Positions 47,601 to 59,815 of a DNA stretch of 64,000 nt are shown one piece after another; within the stretch, counting starts at the first letter, position 1, and each line of letters begins with the position of its first letter. A program made the translations under genes and the position numbers. The notes beneath the pieces are model-generated. The model saw only the letters and a list, made by a program, of their open reading frames with translations. It made no database searches and was not told the DNA's origin. Origin of the DNA: Acanthornis magna (lineage: Eukaryota; Chordata; Aves; Passeriformes; Acanthizidae); NCBI GenBank assembly GCA_036785705.1, contig JAWUZG010000159.1:3162001-3226000 (forward strand). Reading direction: 5' to 3'.

Positions 47601-48299
47601 ATGTTCAGGAACCTCAGGACTGGCAGGGACAGCCTTGAGGCTGTTTGCTTGGGCAGTCATTTCTGCCTCAGCAGATGCCTTTGCTTGATGCTCCTGAGAT
47701 GGGAATTAGGAAGTGGGATTGAGTGGTGCTCAGAAACATGGAAAACTGCAAAGCAATTAATCAGCCAGGAAAGACAATGTGTCAGGAGGTGACTCGGAGC
47801 TACAGAAGTGGCCACTTGGCTGTTTTGCCAAGGGCAGAGCTGTGAGGCTTTGATTGGAAAGCAATAAGCACCCTCACTACCCACAGTGCAAACTGGCTCC
47901 ATGTTAATACAGAGATTTGTTGGAGCTGCTCCTTTTCCTCTGTTTGCAGGCACAAACGCCAGCAAATGCATTTTGCATTCACTCAAGTCTTCCATCAGGC
48001 CAGGTCAAAGCCCTTTTGGGTGCATTGTTGGGTACTTGGAAAGATGCTGCACTTGTGAAGATAAATAAATAAAAAACAGAAGCAGTAATTTCTTTTACAT
48101 GTTCCCAAGAAATCAGCTGGTGGCAAGAAGGAAAATGTGCCTGATCTGCTTGAAGTATATAGGAAAAAAAACCACATGTAGACTTCAGTAGGATATCGAC
48201 ATGGATGTTTAGGCACTGTTAAAGTGCAGAAAAATGAGCCAGCAGGATTGAGTGAGCACTATTTTCCTTTTAGCTGAGGAAAGGTTCTCCTGCAGTAAC
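44641..48299. other. no recognisable gene
   Basis: A GC-richer spot near 44760-45040, then AT-rich noncoding DNA. A possible ancient SINE/LINE tail at 46256-46345 is listed separately. Open frames are at most 123 codons without known domains. Confidence 0.5.
46256..46345 (+). mobile_element. possible ancient amniote retroposon 3' tail
   Basis: tctttgggacagagaacgtg, then ctgtttttgtctgt, then cctgtacaaat resembles the shared 3' end of old amniote SINE/LINE copies (CTTTGGGGCAGGGACTGT ... TTTGTACAGCGCC). Only about 50 bp aligns well by eye, so the family is left open. Confidence 0.4.
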
Positions 48300-48840
48300 A
48301 TTGCTCCTCATGTCTTTGCCTTTTAAATACCCAGTGACATAAATATTAGATGCATGTTAAGCCTCAGATCCATCAAACAACTCCTTATCTCGAAGCACAT
48401 GAATACTCTTGGCCCTGGTAAGAACATTTAAATGGTACCTAAAGGACCAGAGATGTGAAATGAAGTAAACCTAATTTCTAGTGTGTGAGAAAAGACAAAT
48501 CTCTGCACACTCTCATGCCAGGGGTTAACTTGGGCCAGGTGTTGTTAAGAAGTAAAGGCATGAATAATCTCCCATCAGACTTTTGCATCCAAATGGCTCA
48601 TTAAAGCCGCAATATTCATGGCTTGTGAGAGTCCTATAGATTTACGATGGCTAGGAAAGGATGACGCCCAGCTTACTTTCCCACCAATCATTATTACATG
48701 GGAAAGTGAGCGATTTTCTTTAACTCCATTAGCATAACATTACTGCTTATAAGGACCACATCGGGATAGAGAGTTTACAAGTCTTTTAGGTCAACAAAGT
48801 CAAACCGGGAACTTTTTTAGGAGCGCAGTTTTTATCTCAT
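48300..48840. promoter_or_regulatory. candidate regulatory block
   Basis: Non-repetitive, AT-leaning sequence with words such as CCAATCATTATTACATGG (about 48684) and CATTAGCATAACATTA (about 48727). It lacks simple repeats and coding potential. The call rests on composition and motifs. Confidence 0.32.
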
Positions 48841-51800
48841 CAACAAAAAAAGACATTGTTGGCTAGTGCAGACCGTGGACACTTGCAATTTGGGGCAGTG
48901 AGGAAGCAGCTGGTGTTCCCAACTCCTTCCCAGCTCTGGTAGCCCTGTAATGACCCATTTCTTCACTAGAGCTGTTGGAGCAGCAGCTCGGCGCGTGGTA
49001 CAAAACACAAGGAGGGAACTTCGGATCAAAACCTTTATTCTTCCTTGCAGCAGGTGAAACACTGAGGTGTGGGGCTCCTGGGTGGGCATGAGCAAACACA
49101 CATGGAAATGCACAGCATTTGCGGTGGGAATACACTGGGTTACAGCTGAGATCAATGGAGGAGGATGAGAGGGATTATCAATCTTGAGTGGCCTCCGTTC
49201 GGCAGAATTGACTGGCAACCACATAATGACTCGGGCTCAGCCCACCAGTTTAGAGCCCGAGTGATAGATCTGTAGATGCCAATCATCATCATTTCCTTAT
49301 CAGCAGCGTTCACGTGGCCATTTGTCTTCTACCTGAGCCGCCCTGGTCGGGTTCAAGGGTTTCATCCTCCAAGGAGCGTCTGAGAGATCAATGCACAGCT
49401 ACAGCTGGTTGAAGGGGACCAAATCCATTGAACAGTTGATTTGGTTCCATTTTACCAGCTTTAGCAAAGCATTTGGCCTCATGGGCTATGGCAGCAGAGA
49501 AGAGAATTCCTCGGGGTCTTTTCTTTCCCAGCTGCCTGGACCTCTTCTGAACTTGCTGCCTGATGCCGCACTGGTTCAAATGGCTTCACTTTCAGGCAGT
49601 CAGGATTTATTTAAGCTTCTTAGAGGCTACGGCTGAGGAGCGGGTCTGAATTAAAGAGGCAGGTTGAACAGCAGTGGAATAGTCTGCAGCAGTAACCATC
49701 AGCCTGAAGCGTTTTTAAACCTGATATTTGGCTCTGTCTGTTTTGAGAGCCACGCTGCTATTACAGTGTGACATAAGTAAAGGCTACTGTTTTCATCCAG
49801 ATGCTTTAATTATCACCTCCTGCCTTCTTCCTTTCGGTGTTTTATGGTGTGCTGTCCTCCTCCACGCCCTGTGTTTTGGTGTCTGAAGTGACACCTAACA
49901 CGCAGCAGCAGAGATGTCATTGGCTACAACCAGCCCAGCCCACAGTCAAGGAACTCAGGCTGCAGAACTCTTCTCCCCTCAGGGCTCTCCTTGAAAAATA
50001 GGAGGGAAAAGGCTGGAACACCTGGAATCTTTTTTTAGAGGTTAGCAAACTTTGCTTCCCTGCCATGAAGCCTCCTATGTTTTCTCATCCGGCATTAAAA
50101 TCAGCATTTTCAGGAGGTTTAAGATCTGCTCAAGCAACGGTTGTATTTGCCATCACCAGAAGCCAACAGGAAAGTGGTGGAAAGGAAACAAAAATGGGGA
50201 GGGGATGAAAAAAAGAGAAAAATACTTTTCTTTCTTGCAACCTCACAATCTGGCAATTTATCCCCAAATGGGAAAGCAAGTCCCTGCTACACCAGTGCTG
50301 TCCAAGTCCCTCCTGCGATGGTTCACGTCTCAGCCCTGGGGTGTTGATTTCTCCTGGAGAGCCCTGCAGCATGAACACCCCACTGCTAAAAATAACCCGG
50401 TAAATCAAATTTAAAAATCACAGCAGCTCTGATCATTTCTGCAGTGGAAGCCAATAAAGTCAGGCCTTTCCTTCTTAACCCAGAGCCACGCGCAGATATT
50501 GCACATTGCCATGTGCATAACCTATTTAAAGAATTTATATGCGTCATAAGGCAAAGGTGACTTTTCCCCCTTCTCCCTCGCAGCCCACCATGCTGCAAGA
50601 TGATACCAGGGAAAAGCACCTGTGCTTGGAACCTCTGCACGCAGAAATATTGCAAGTGGGCCAGCATTTTATCTCCCGAGGAATTACAGGCTTCGCATTG
50701 TCACGGTAAGCACTGCAGATCACTTAACTGCCCAAACCCGTTACTCTAAGCTGCCTATAAATAAATGGAGAGGGAGATGGAGGGAGAAAGGGAGAGAGAA
50801 TAGCTTTTTTTAAAGAGCTCTGCAATTAATTTAATCAAGTTATCTCTAGGTACCTTTTCAAGAGACAATCAAGCCAAGGAACTAAATGGAAACTTAGACA
50901 GTGAAGACCTGGAAGTATTAAATCCATCCTTTGGTGACTTACAGGAGGCAAAGGAAAGTAATTATTTACTGGTGATTGGGTAGAGGTGGAAGTGCTGTTA
51001 GCAACCGACACTGTACTGAGCGAAACCCTGATGGGCACATGGATTTTGGGATAGAGTGCATCAAACTGCCCGAGCATCACCACCTCAAACACACTCTGCT
51101 CCCCAGGTACGCATGTCCCAGCCCTGTTGATTTGGGGTCAGTCCTTTGAAAGCAGCACTGTGGGAGAGAGGTGTGGGCTTACCCTGAGCATCTTCTGCTG
51201 GGGACCAGAGCTGTCCCCACTCCCCCTGCTTTGCTTCGGGGAGTGCCTTGGAACATATTTGAAATCAATGTGAGTCGGCGTGGATGTTCTATAACATTTT
51301 GTTTAAATTCTCTGCAGTGAGTTATGGGTAAGGTTTTCCTTTTTAGAAAATTAGGTTTTCTCTTCTGGATGCCATTAATCAAAACTAATGATGTCTCTCT
51401 GGTGGTGAGGCTTTCCCAGCAGCTGAGAAAGAGCAGCCCACGTTACAAAGCTGGGGAGGGCTGCAACCCACAGGGACTTGTAGGTCTGTGCCAGCCCAGG
51501 CACTGCCAGGCTGGAGTCTGGGGCTGCACCAGCCCCCCAAAAAACATGGAATTTAGATGTGATCAAAGATCTGAGCTGTGCTGAAGCCGCTGATCTCTCC
51601 AGCGAGACAGTGTTCATTCCCAAATGCCTGCGAGTCCCCTCCACTATGAAATAGCAGGGAAAGAGTTCACCTCTGCCTGCTGAGCGCTGCCATGTTCAAC
51701 AGGGAGGATCTGGCAGGAGAGTTTGCCGATCCTAACAGCCAGGCAGGGATCGGTGCTGCTCCCCTTCCTGCCTGTGCCAACGCTGCAAGTACAGCCTGCA

Positions 51801-52259
51801 GCAGCATCCCAAACCAGACCCTAAACCTCAGCCACCCAACAGCACAATGTTCAGGTTTGTGTCCAAAATGAACTCAGGTCTTGTTATAGCCTCGTGAAAT
51901 TGGGTCTTGCATGGGAAAGGTGTGGGAGGAGCAGTGCTGGTGCCTCCCTGCACAGGGCCCTGCTCCTGCCCCTGCCATCCTGAGTTGGGCAGAGCCTACA
52001 GACACTGTGGGATGGCACTGGAGAGCCATGGGCATGCCAAGGGAGAGCCAGGGGCTAGAGGAGAATCAAAGCTAAAAGAGCCAAACAAACACGTGCATCA
52101 CTTTTCCCTCTTTGGCCACCCTTGCGTGCTTGGCTGCTGGCTGGACTGTCCATGACTATATCCAGGAAAATGGGCAAAAGCCCTGGTGCTGGGACAAGCA
52201 GGATCAGTAGTGCCCAACAGAACAGAATCTCCGCTGTTGCAGATCTTTCCACTTCAGCC
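48841..52259. other. no recognisable gene
   Basis: Mixed composition. An AT-rich patch at 50680-51060 includes GCAATTAATTTAATCAAG near 50822. GC-moderate DNA covers 51170-52250. Open frames are at most 130 codons and no domain is recognised. Confidence 0.5.
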
Positions 52260-54244
52260 TCAATATTCTAATAAAGACGTGTTATAGACAGTACAGAAAA
52301 GCCAAAGAATTTATCAGCATTTGTCGATATTCCTAATGAAGCAGAAGATTCAACATGCAATAGAATTAGCCTACAACGAACCCTTGCATGGGGCCCATCC
52401 TTCTGAGTCCAGAAATCTCCTGCCTATTCCAGTCCAATACACTTTTGAGAAATGAGCAGCCCTCCAAGCCATTATCGTTATAAGCTAAAAGGCCAAATGA
52501 GACAAAGTACTGTTGCTCTTCATCTGAATAAACAAATCATTTTTAGATCAAATGCATGAACAATTTATCATTCTAAAATCCAATCAAAAGGAAAAAACAA
52601 CAATACAGAACATTGATTTCCTACAGCTTTATCTTAATGAAGTGCACATTCCCTTTGTAATTAGCTTTGCAAGGGTTTTTTTTTCCCCTTTCCTCAAGCT
52701 AATGTGTTATTTGATTTCCATCCAAACATTACTAAATTGGAGGAAATTTCCTCAAAATGAAGTGGCTTTTGATAATACTGGAAAATGTCTACTCTCTCAC
52801 TATTGCTATTTTTTCCCCCAAACAGCCATACTTATACTGCAGATGATTCAACTTTATTGCATGGTGTCTTTGTGAGGATGTTTAAATCAATGCCACAGTC
52901 ACAGGATTCTGCCCAATGTGCCATTTGTAAACCAGAAAATACAAGCTCGCTGCTTTTATCCTTTTCCTTACAGACATCAAATATTAATTGAACTTATATT
53001 AATACAGGGAAAAAGTAGACTGTGTTTTATTAACATTTCTAAAATTAAAGATGTTCACCCCAAGAAGTAGACCCCAGACAAGGCTCAAGAGCCTTCCGCT
53101 TGGATTTTATTTGACTTAATTAAAAAGCATTCAGTTCCTTTGTGCACTAAAGCAGTTGCTGACATCGCAGTAGCCACTCAGTCTTTCAAACCAAAACTAT
53201 TACCTGAACTTAATAAAGTGTCTATTTAATTTATACACCCTCATGAACTCACCTGTCTCCAACAAACACAACGTGGCTCTTGTTAATGAGCAGAGAAGGC
53301 AGCAACTTGACAGCAAACTCACCAGCACCCCGGGGTAACTCAGCTGCCCCAAAACATTATTTCCATCTCCTTTAATCTGCCTTCTCCACCATTATTGCAG
53401 TTATCCAATATCCCTGAGCCAGCGATCCCCATGCATTGCTGGAAATGCTCTTTGCCAGGCCACCTCTCCATTCCTCCCCTAAATCTCTCTTTTAAATCTT
53501 TCCTTCTTCAAGTGGTGCTGACCAGAGGACTGCTGCTTTCACCCTGCTTCAAGGAGTGCTTGCTGGAATAAAATGGCTAATTTGATAGTCTGATTTTACT
53601 TGGATGTATTGCCAAGGTACACGGCAATATCTGTGACGGGGAATAAAGTCCCAAACCTTACATTAATCACCTTAGTTATACAAAGCAACTAAAGTGACCT
53701 TATCTCCGTCTTAACCCAAATTTTGGTCCTAGGCCTTTTGTAAAAATAACGGTGCCATTTCAAGCATGGACCTGCTCTGTTCTGACAATGCAGAGCATCG
53801 TTAGCTGGAGGGAGCTGACTCCATGTGGGATCAAGAAGCTCCAAAGCTGTTTTCTCAAAGCACAGGACTCTGAGCAGGTCTGCACCTCCTAAAACCGGCC
53901 GTGGAAATAGTTGTGGAGTTGGATTTTTTTTGTTTTTTTTTCTACTCACACTCTCAAAAGAGAACAAAGCCGCTCCCTAATACAGTTTGTGCGTTTTATG
54001 GACCTAACAATTAAACAGGTTTTAAAACATGTGCTGACTGCATAATTCCATACAGGGGGAGTGCACTCAGCGTTTTCAAACAGCAACCGATACGAGATAC
54101 CACTTAATAGTACAAAACACCGGCAGTCCCGTTAAAATCAATAGAAAATTAGATGCTATGAAAATGCAATATGTGTCCAATTAGTTATAATTGGAGCAAA
54201 TGGCGATGCAGATAAACTCCTGGAGGAAGAGGGATTTGTCCGGA

Positions 54245-54320
54245 GTGCTCCCCGCCGGCCGCGGGCACGGCGCAGGATGGGCCCTGGCGACTGTGCCGTG
54301 CCCCGGGCAGGAGGGATGAG
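54245..54320. other. small CpG-rich patch inside AT-rich DNA
   Basis: About 75 bp with clustered CpGs (CCCGCCGGCCGCGGGCACGG near 54250), sharply different from its AT-rich flanks. It is too short for a standard CpG island. It could be part of an enhancer or a local GC spike. Confidence 0.45.
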
Positions 54321-55177
54321 CCATCTCATCCAGGAATGTTAACTCTTGTCTAATTATGGAGCTGCTCCGAGCCGGCAGGATGGCTCTGGTGCACCACTGT
54401 GCCTGGTGAAAAACGATCGGCTGTCACACGGAAACCTCCCTGTTGGACTTGATAAATTATGCCAGCAAACCTGTTTAAGAACTAAAAAATCCTTGGACAC
54501 GGTGACAGGCAGAGAAAGATGCTGAGTTATTTATTTATTTGCCCAGCAGAGTTTAAGAATTGTGGCTTAGTCCCACCAATACTCACTTTTTCCCCCCTGC
54601 CTGTCTGTTGTAATATCAGTTTAAACTCCTTCCCACCAATTATTTTTCAGGCTTCTTTCAACTCCTAAAAACTCAGCTGCATGGCAAAATGGGAACTAGG
54701 TTATGCAATTCTAACGCTTTATTTTTAACATCTTTGGTGCAACATATTGCCCTCCTCTTTGTTTCATCTTATGACTAAAGAAAAAGAGCGAAGATCCCCT
54801 ATTGCAGTGGCGCAAAAGGGACATCCCCAACCAAACATCTCTCCAACCCCTTCCTGCCCTCACTACATCACTCGCAGATCAACAATCATTCATTTGCAGT
54901 GAATTTTTTCATATAAACACTTCAAAGTAAGTTACTTTACCAAAATTATTGGTTCAGAGCTAAGCAGCAATAACTTTCTCCAGGGTTCATATTTTCTTAT
55001 TTTAAATTAGTAATTCAAATTATTAAAGACTTATGGTCACAATGAGAAAAAGAAAAAGGCTCATGTTTACCCAGACCTGAAACCTTTTTGCATTACTGGA
55101 CACGGTTACTTACACTGTTAAGGGAACTGTCTCTCAAGAAAGAGAAAAAAAAAGAAGTGGCAGCTTTTATTTGTTAC

Positions 55178-55189
55178 GCTGACTCAGCC
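55178..55189 (+). promoter_or_regulatory. NF-E2/MARE-like site
   Basis: CGCTGACTCAGCC matches the 13-bp T-MARE TGCTGACTCAGCA at 11 of 13 positions and contains TGACTCAGC, an NF-E2/antioxidant-response-type core (bZIP, MAF and CNC factors). Confidence 0.35.
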
Positions 55190-55480
55190 GAATGGTAGAA
55201 CAAGAAACATTAAGCCCCAATCCATAACTTTTGTGGCCGCTCAAAGGACGTATTCTTCCTCGACACTGATAAAAGTTTAATATGTAGTTGCCCAGGTTTT
55301 TAATAAACTTGTCACCAAAAGAGCAAGGCAAATTGATGGGGACCTTCCCAGGAATAAATTCAGTTTCAAATAGGCCAAATGAGCGTGGAGGACAGGGAGG
55401 GGACGGTGCACAGGCGACTTTTGCTGGGCTTTGCAAAAATGGCACAATAGATTTTAGCGGGTGCATCTTATTGTCTCAAA

Positions 55481-57473
55481 GACAAGGCTTTAGGACAAAG
55501 CTGGCTTCATTTAGAGAAAGCAGAGTGGTGCAGCCCAGCCCTGACACCGTGAGGGACAGAAGGGGCAAAGCCCAGGCAGAAATACCCATCTCACCCTGCC
55601 TGCCTGCACATCCCAGTGCCCATCCCGCAGCACGCCTGCTCAGGGACAAGCTGCAGTGTCACTCTGTGATTTTATCCCCAATCTCCTGCTGCACACATTT
55701 CAGGACATCTCTTCCAACCACCTCCTCCGTTTGGTCAAACCTTCCCCACTCCCTGTTCCATCTTTTCCCTTCAAATACTCAAGGCTGAGCTTAATTCAAG
55801 CACGACACAGTCCTTTCCCTCTGCTCTTTCAGAAGCTCTTGCACACTCCTGCAGTCCATAGCTACAAGCACCCCTCACATATAGGGACCAGTTATCCCAA
55901 ATCCACGTGGCCATGAGCTCCAGGCGGTGCCCACCTCCTGTCAGGTTGGGAGTGAAATCACCACATGAGATTCATTACTTTCTCCTAGATTCAATCAAGT
56001 TGGTGTCTTAAATTATTAAGACTTGGGGGTTTTTCGTTAATTTGTTTACCCGAAGTAAACACAAATATTAAATCAGAGCTTCCAATAGTCTCGCTGAGAG
56101 CAAATTAACAAGCAAATTAACCCACAGCATCCCAGAAGGGGACACCAGCCTTTTCATCACGGCAACTCCTGTGACACTTTGCTTCCCGTGTCACCAAATC
56201 CCTCCTGACACCTTCTTTTGCTTGCACCAAACAGCTTGAAAAGCCAAAAGCCAAGTCCTGTCTCCAATGCCAGGTCAGAGCTCAGATTGGAAGCACCGTC
56301 CCGGCCGTTGCGGTGAACTTTATTCTCGATTGCTCTTAGGTCACTGGATTCCTGCTCCCGTGGCTTTATCCAACTCCCCAAATGCCAGGGTTGACTTGCC
56401 TATGTAAGGTCTTTGCAGGGATGGCTCCTGTCCTTACAGCTGCTGGGTGACTTCTGCGGTTGGTGGTCACGAGTCCCACGCCTCCTGGCTGCCCAGATGC
56501 CACCTAATCCTGTCCCCCCAGAAGGGCAGCTGAGAATGAGCACTATTTATAGCAGTTGTTCCCCAGTTCCCCCGGGCTCATCAGTCTGCCCAAGGCTTTT
56601 TTAGATAGCGGCACAGGTCCCAGCACAGGCCATATCTGGGCATGGCAAGGCATTTACAGGCACGGCTCTGTGCTTCAGGAGAAAAAAAAGAAAAAGGAAA
56701 AAAAAAGGAAAACCCTGCATCTGTTGGAGATGTCAGTCGCCTGCTTCCCTTGAGCCTCCTGAGCACCACCAGCAACTGTTCCAACTGCTAAAACCTTTGA
56801 CTATCAAATCCTGCTTTAGTCAAGACATATCTGTGTCTGAAAGCCTTCCTCTCGCACACAAGGGTGTCATCCACCAGCCCTGCTGCTCCGTACAGACCGC
56901 TCTGGAAAAATACAGACTAACCCAGGGATGCTCGCTGGTGCTGCAAAAACCTCTTCAGGGCATCACAGGGCGCTGCAGTGGTGGGGAGGCAGCAGCCCAC
57001 AGGGACCCTGCTCCAGCTGTAGGTGCCCACCAAGGTGCTCAGGGCTGGGCGTGCACAGCTGGTTTAGCCTGGCAGAGTCACCTGGCAGAGCAGGATCATG
57101 GCTCCGCTGGTATCCAGCGAGTGGCCGTGCAGTGCTGGGGCACACCACAGACCCCATCGCCCAGCCCGCTCCTGCTGGGACATCCCCTGGATATCCCAGG
57201 GCTCCGTGGGGTCCAGCCTCCACACCTGGCACCTTGCACCTGCCCCAAGGTGTGGGGAACACAGGTGAGTCTCTGCATGACAGCACGAGGGCAGAAGCTG
57301 TGCCATGTCCCCAAATACATGCTGGGCAGAACCGTGCAGGCCGACACCAAAGCGGGGCAGTCCTTACAAACCCAGAACAATCCTGGCCTCAGGTAGTGAC
57401 ATCCACCTGCCCTGGCCACCTCCACCTTCAGCCTCACAGCACAAACACAGCTTCAACAACTCCACAGCGAGTG
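55481..57473. other. no recognisable gene
   Basis: GC-moderate noncoding DNA. A 311-codon plus-strand frame (56928-57863) overlaps long frames on the other strand and runs through a MIR-like element. It has no recognised domain and is judged non-coding. A purine-rich A/G run lies near 56681-56710. Confidence 0.5.
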
Positions 57474-57570
57474 CCCACTTTGCCTCGGAGGGAAACTGAG
57501 GCAGGCGAGCCACACAACTTGTCTGCAAGCCCAGCGAGCCAGCAGTGGAGCCCACGTTCTCTCTCGGCTG
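57474..57570 (-). mobile_element. MIR-like SINE fragment
   Basis: gagggaaactgaggca, then acacaacttgtctgcaagcc, then agccagcagtggagccc matches the reverse complement of the MIR body (GGGAAACTGAGGCA, GACTTGCCCAAGG, TGGCAGAGCCAGG). The orientation is minus. The match is divergent, as expected for an element this old. Confidence 0.65.
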
Positions 57571-58129
57571 CCATCCTTGGAGCGCTGGGCTGCTCTCAGC
57601 GTGACCCCCCGCATCCCAATGGGAATGCAGCTCTCAGCATCGCTGCCCGCTTGGCTGAGGTCAAGAGCAACTTCAGCATCAAGCGCCGAACACTTAACCC
57701 AGCATCTTCTCCGGGCGGCACCCGCCAGTGCGGCACTGAAATCAGCCCTGGGCTTTCCGGGGAGGGATCCGAGCTGAGGAGCGAGGATATTTCTCCTGCT
57801 AGGAACACACCACCCCCTCGCCCACAGTCACTGCTAAGTGCAAGATGTGGTGAAAGTCTTTAAAAATAGATATATTCCCAAGCAATTCATGCCGCTTGCA
57901 TCTGGCAGGGCAAACCTAGCATGGAAGCTCTTTCTTACTGACTAAAAAGGATTGTTAGCAGCTCGAGGCTCGTGCAACCTTGACTCTCTCCTCCTCTCTT
58001 CAGGGCCTTCTCTTGTTCTTGGCCTAAACCAGTCCTGGGAAACACAAGGGAAGCCCTGCCCAGCTAGGCTGGTGTCAAAGGCAGGGAAAGATACTGCAGT
58101 GCAGTGCTGATCTCTTCTGCAATCGGACG

Positions 58130-58700
58130 TGCAGACTAGCCCGAGTGCTGAGTCAGCACAATTTCTTTTTTGATTGGTTGATCTGAGTAACATATTTTCA
58201 ATGTATGCTAAAGGGGCAGCAATTAATACCTTTTCCCCCTTTCCCCACTTTCCCAAACCGCTTCGAATCGAAAGCACAAATCTCACCCCCAAAGTCACTC
58301 TCTGGTCCTAAATATTCTGAGGCTCTTTCATTTTTAATTTAGGGCATTAAAAAAAAAAAAATTTGCAATCTAAGCGATGCTCACTTTGATCGACTTGTGC
58401 TGCTGCAGCTAAAATATCTGTCCTGCAGGTCAATCTAATCATGCTTAATAGCAGTTTATTCTTCAACGCAACATTTTTCACGTTGGGTCGACAGTTTTAA
58501 ATGAGATTGCTGATGCACCCCTTTACTAATGCTTTTACCAGGGCCAGCACATCCCTTGAAATACTTGTGCAATAAAATGCTTTATTGCTCTTGATGAATG
58601 CACTATTAAACTTGAATTGCAAACATGCCCCCCCTTTTTAAAAAAAAAATAAAAATAGAGGGTGCTAGAATTTATGGGACCACCTGTCTCCCAACATTAA
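58130..58700. promoter_or_regulatory. candidate regulatory block containing a T-MARE
   Basis: A repeat-poor AT-rich block. It holds the perfect MAF palindrome (58146-58158), an ATTGG CCAAT-type word at 58173-58177 within TGATTGGTTGATC, and several TTAAT/TAAT words downstream. Poly(A) stretches occur near 58350 and 58640. Confidence 0.4.
58146..58158. promoter_or_regulatory. perfect T-MARE (MAF recognition element)
   Basis: TGCTGAGTCAGCA is the exact 13-bp TRE-type MAF recognition element. The flanking bases G and C extend the palindrome to 15 bp. Large MAF proteins, small MAF with CNC partners, and AP-1 (through the TGAGTCA centre) are the known classes of binder. Two allowed 13-mers in 64 kb give about 0.002 expected by chance with equal base frequencies. 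Confidence 0.6.
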
Positions 58701-59654
58701 GTAATAGTAACAACTGTAATAATGGATCATCAATGTAGCAAACACACAAAAGTACAGAAAAAAGAAAAACCCGCCAGGGAAAACCGCATGGCACAAATTT
58801 GTCCCTGCGCTCTCATGTGCACGTGCGAAATATCCATCTTATACCTGCCGGTAGTTCCGCTTACATGCGGGGAATTCATCTCCAGAACGGCTGGATTTTG
58901 TGAGGCATAGAATAGAAAAATTTAACTAATTTGGTCCACTGGATTTATGGCTTTTACAATTCTCAGAGCTCCTGTTTCCGTGCCTGGTGCTGCGCAGCCC
59001 TCGGCTCGCAGGATGGATGGGCGCACCTGAGCATCCCAGCGCTGCGGGTCCGGCACAGATGCTCCTTGTATCACACCCACCGTGGCACTCAAGGCCAGGA
59101 GATGCTCACCAGTTTATAAAGAGTTTAAGAAAAGTGGCTTTAATTTAGCTATAAAATAGAGCAGGCCCAGCACAACGTAACGGCCGCAGTTTTAATCCGA
59201 AGAGGTGTAAAAGGGATGAGAAGCTGCCATGGAGCAGAAGAATGGCGCAAAGCAATTGGCAAAGGCCTGCAGCCATCACCTGCTTCCATTGGTGTCCACA
59301 GCAATGGGTTACCATGGCTTTTGGGGGGCCACATCCACCCCACTTCATTTTTAACATCGTCCAAGCCCAGGTGACACCGTCCATGGCAAAGCCTCCCCTG
59401 CCACCTCCGCTCCCGTGCCGCGAGACAGCGCTCAGAATTATAGCTTTGAAAATATTTACATAAAAAATAAATCTGAGCACTTAGCGACTTCCTAAAGTTA
59501 GCAATTCCATGTGATTAACAAGCGTATTAATTCAGAGAGGCGGGAGGAAGGAGATAAAAATTGCATTACAAATGCAGGTATCTGCTGTAAATCAAACCAT
59601 GAACACCTTCGCAAGAGCAACGTGCAGTGGCACAGGGGTTTTAGTATAATGTGC

Positions 59655-59815
59655 TGAGAAGAAGGAAACAGAGAGAGGGGAGGAAAAAAGAAAATCAAGA
59701 AAAAGAAAAGAAAAAGAAAATAGAAAAAAGAAAAAAGAAAAAAGGGAAAAAATAAAAATAATAAAGGAAAATTTAGAACAGGAAAGAAGGAAGAAGGAAA
59801 ATGAGAAAAAGTGGG
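59655..59815. repeat. polypurine (GA/A-rich) tract
   Basis: About 160 bp of nearly pure A and G on the plus strand, broken by about a dozen pyrimidines. It has uninterrupted stretches such as 59671-59694 and 59722-59752 built from GAAAAAA units. The complementary Phe/Ser-rich minus-strand frames are a by-product. Confidence 0.92.

Larger units (their letters stand above)
52260..55480. promoter_or_regulatory. longest candidate regulatory cluster
   Basis: About 3.2 kb of mostly AT-rich, nearly repeat-free DNA with many TAAT/ATTA and TTTAAT words (for example 52980-53060, 53105-53240, 54170-54190, 54345-54360). It is interrupted by one small CpG-rich patch at about 54245-54320. No exon, LINE or SINE was recognised. 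A 99-codon minus-strand frame (55466-55167) has no known domain. The low repeat content over this length is the main support. Confidence 0.35.

Noticed and set aside
55167..55466. 99-codon minus-strand frame in a repeat-poor block
   Set aside because: No recognised protein similarity and no flanking splice signals at its ends. More likely part of a noncoding regulatory block.
56928..57863. 311-codon plus-strand open frame
   Set aside because: It has no recognised domain, competes with long frames on the other strand, and runs through a MIR-like SINE fragment. GC-moderate sequence alone can give frames of this size.
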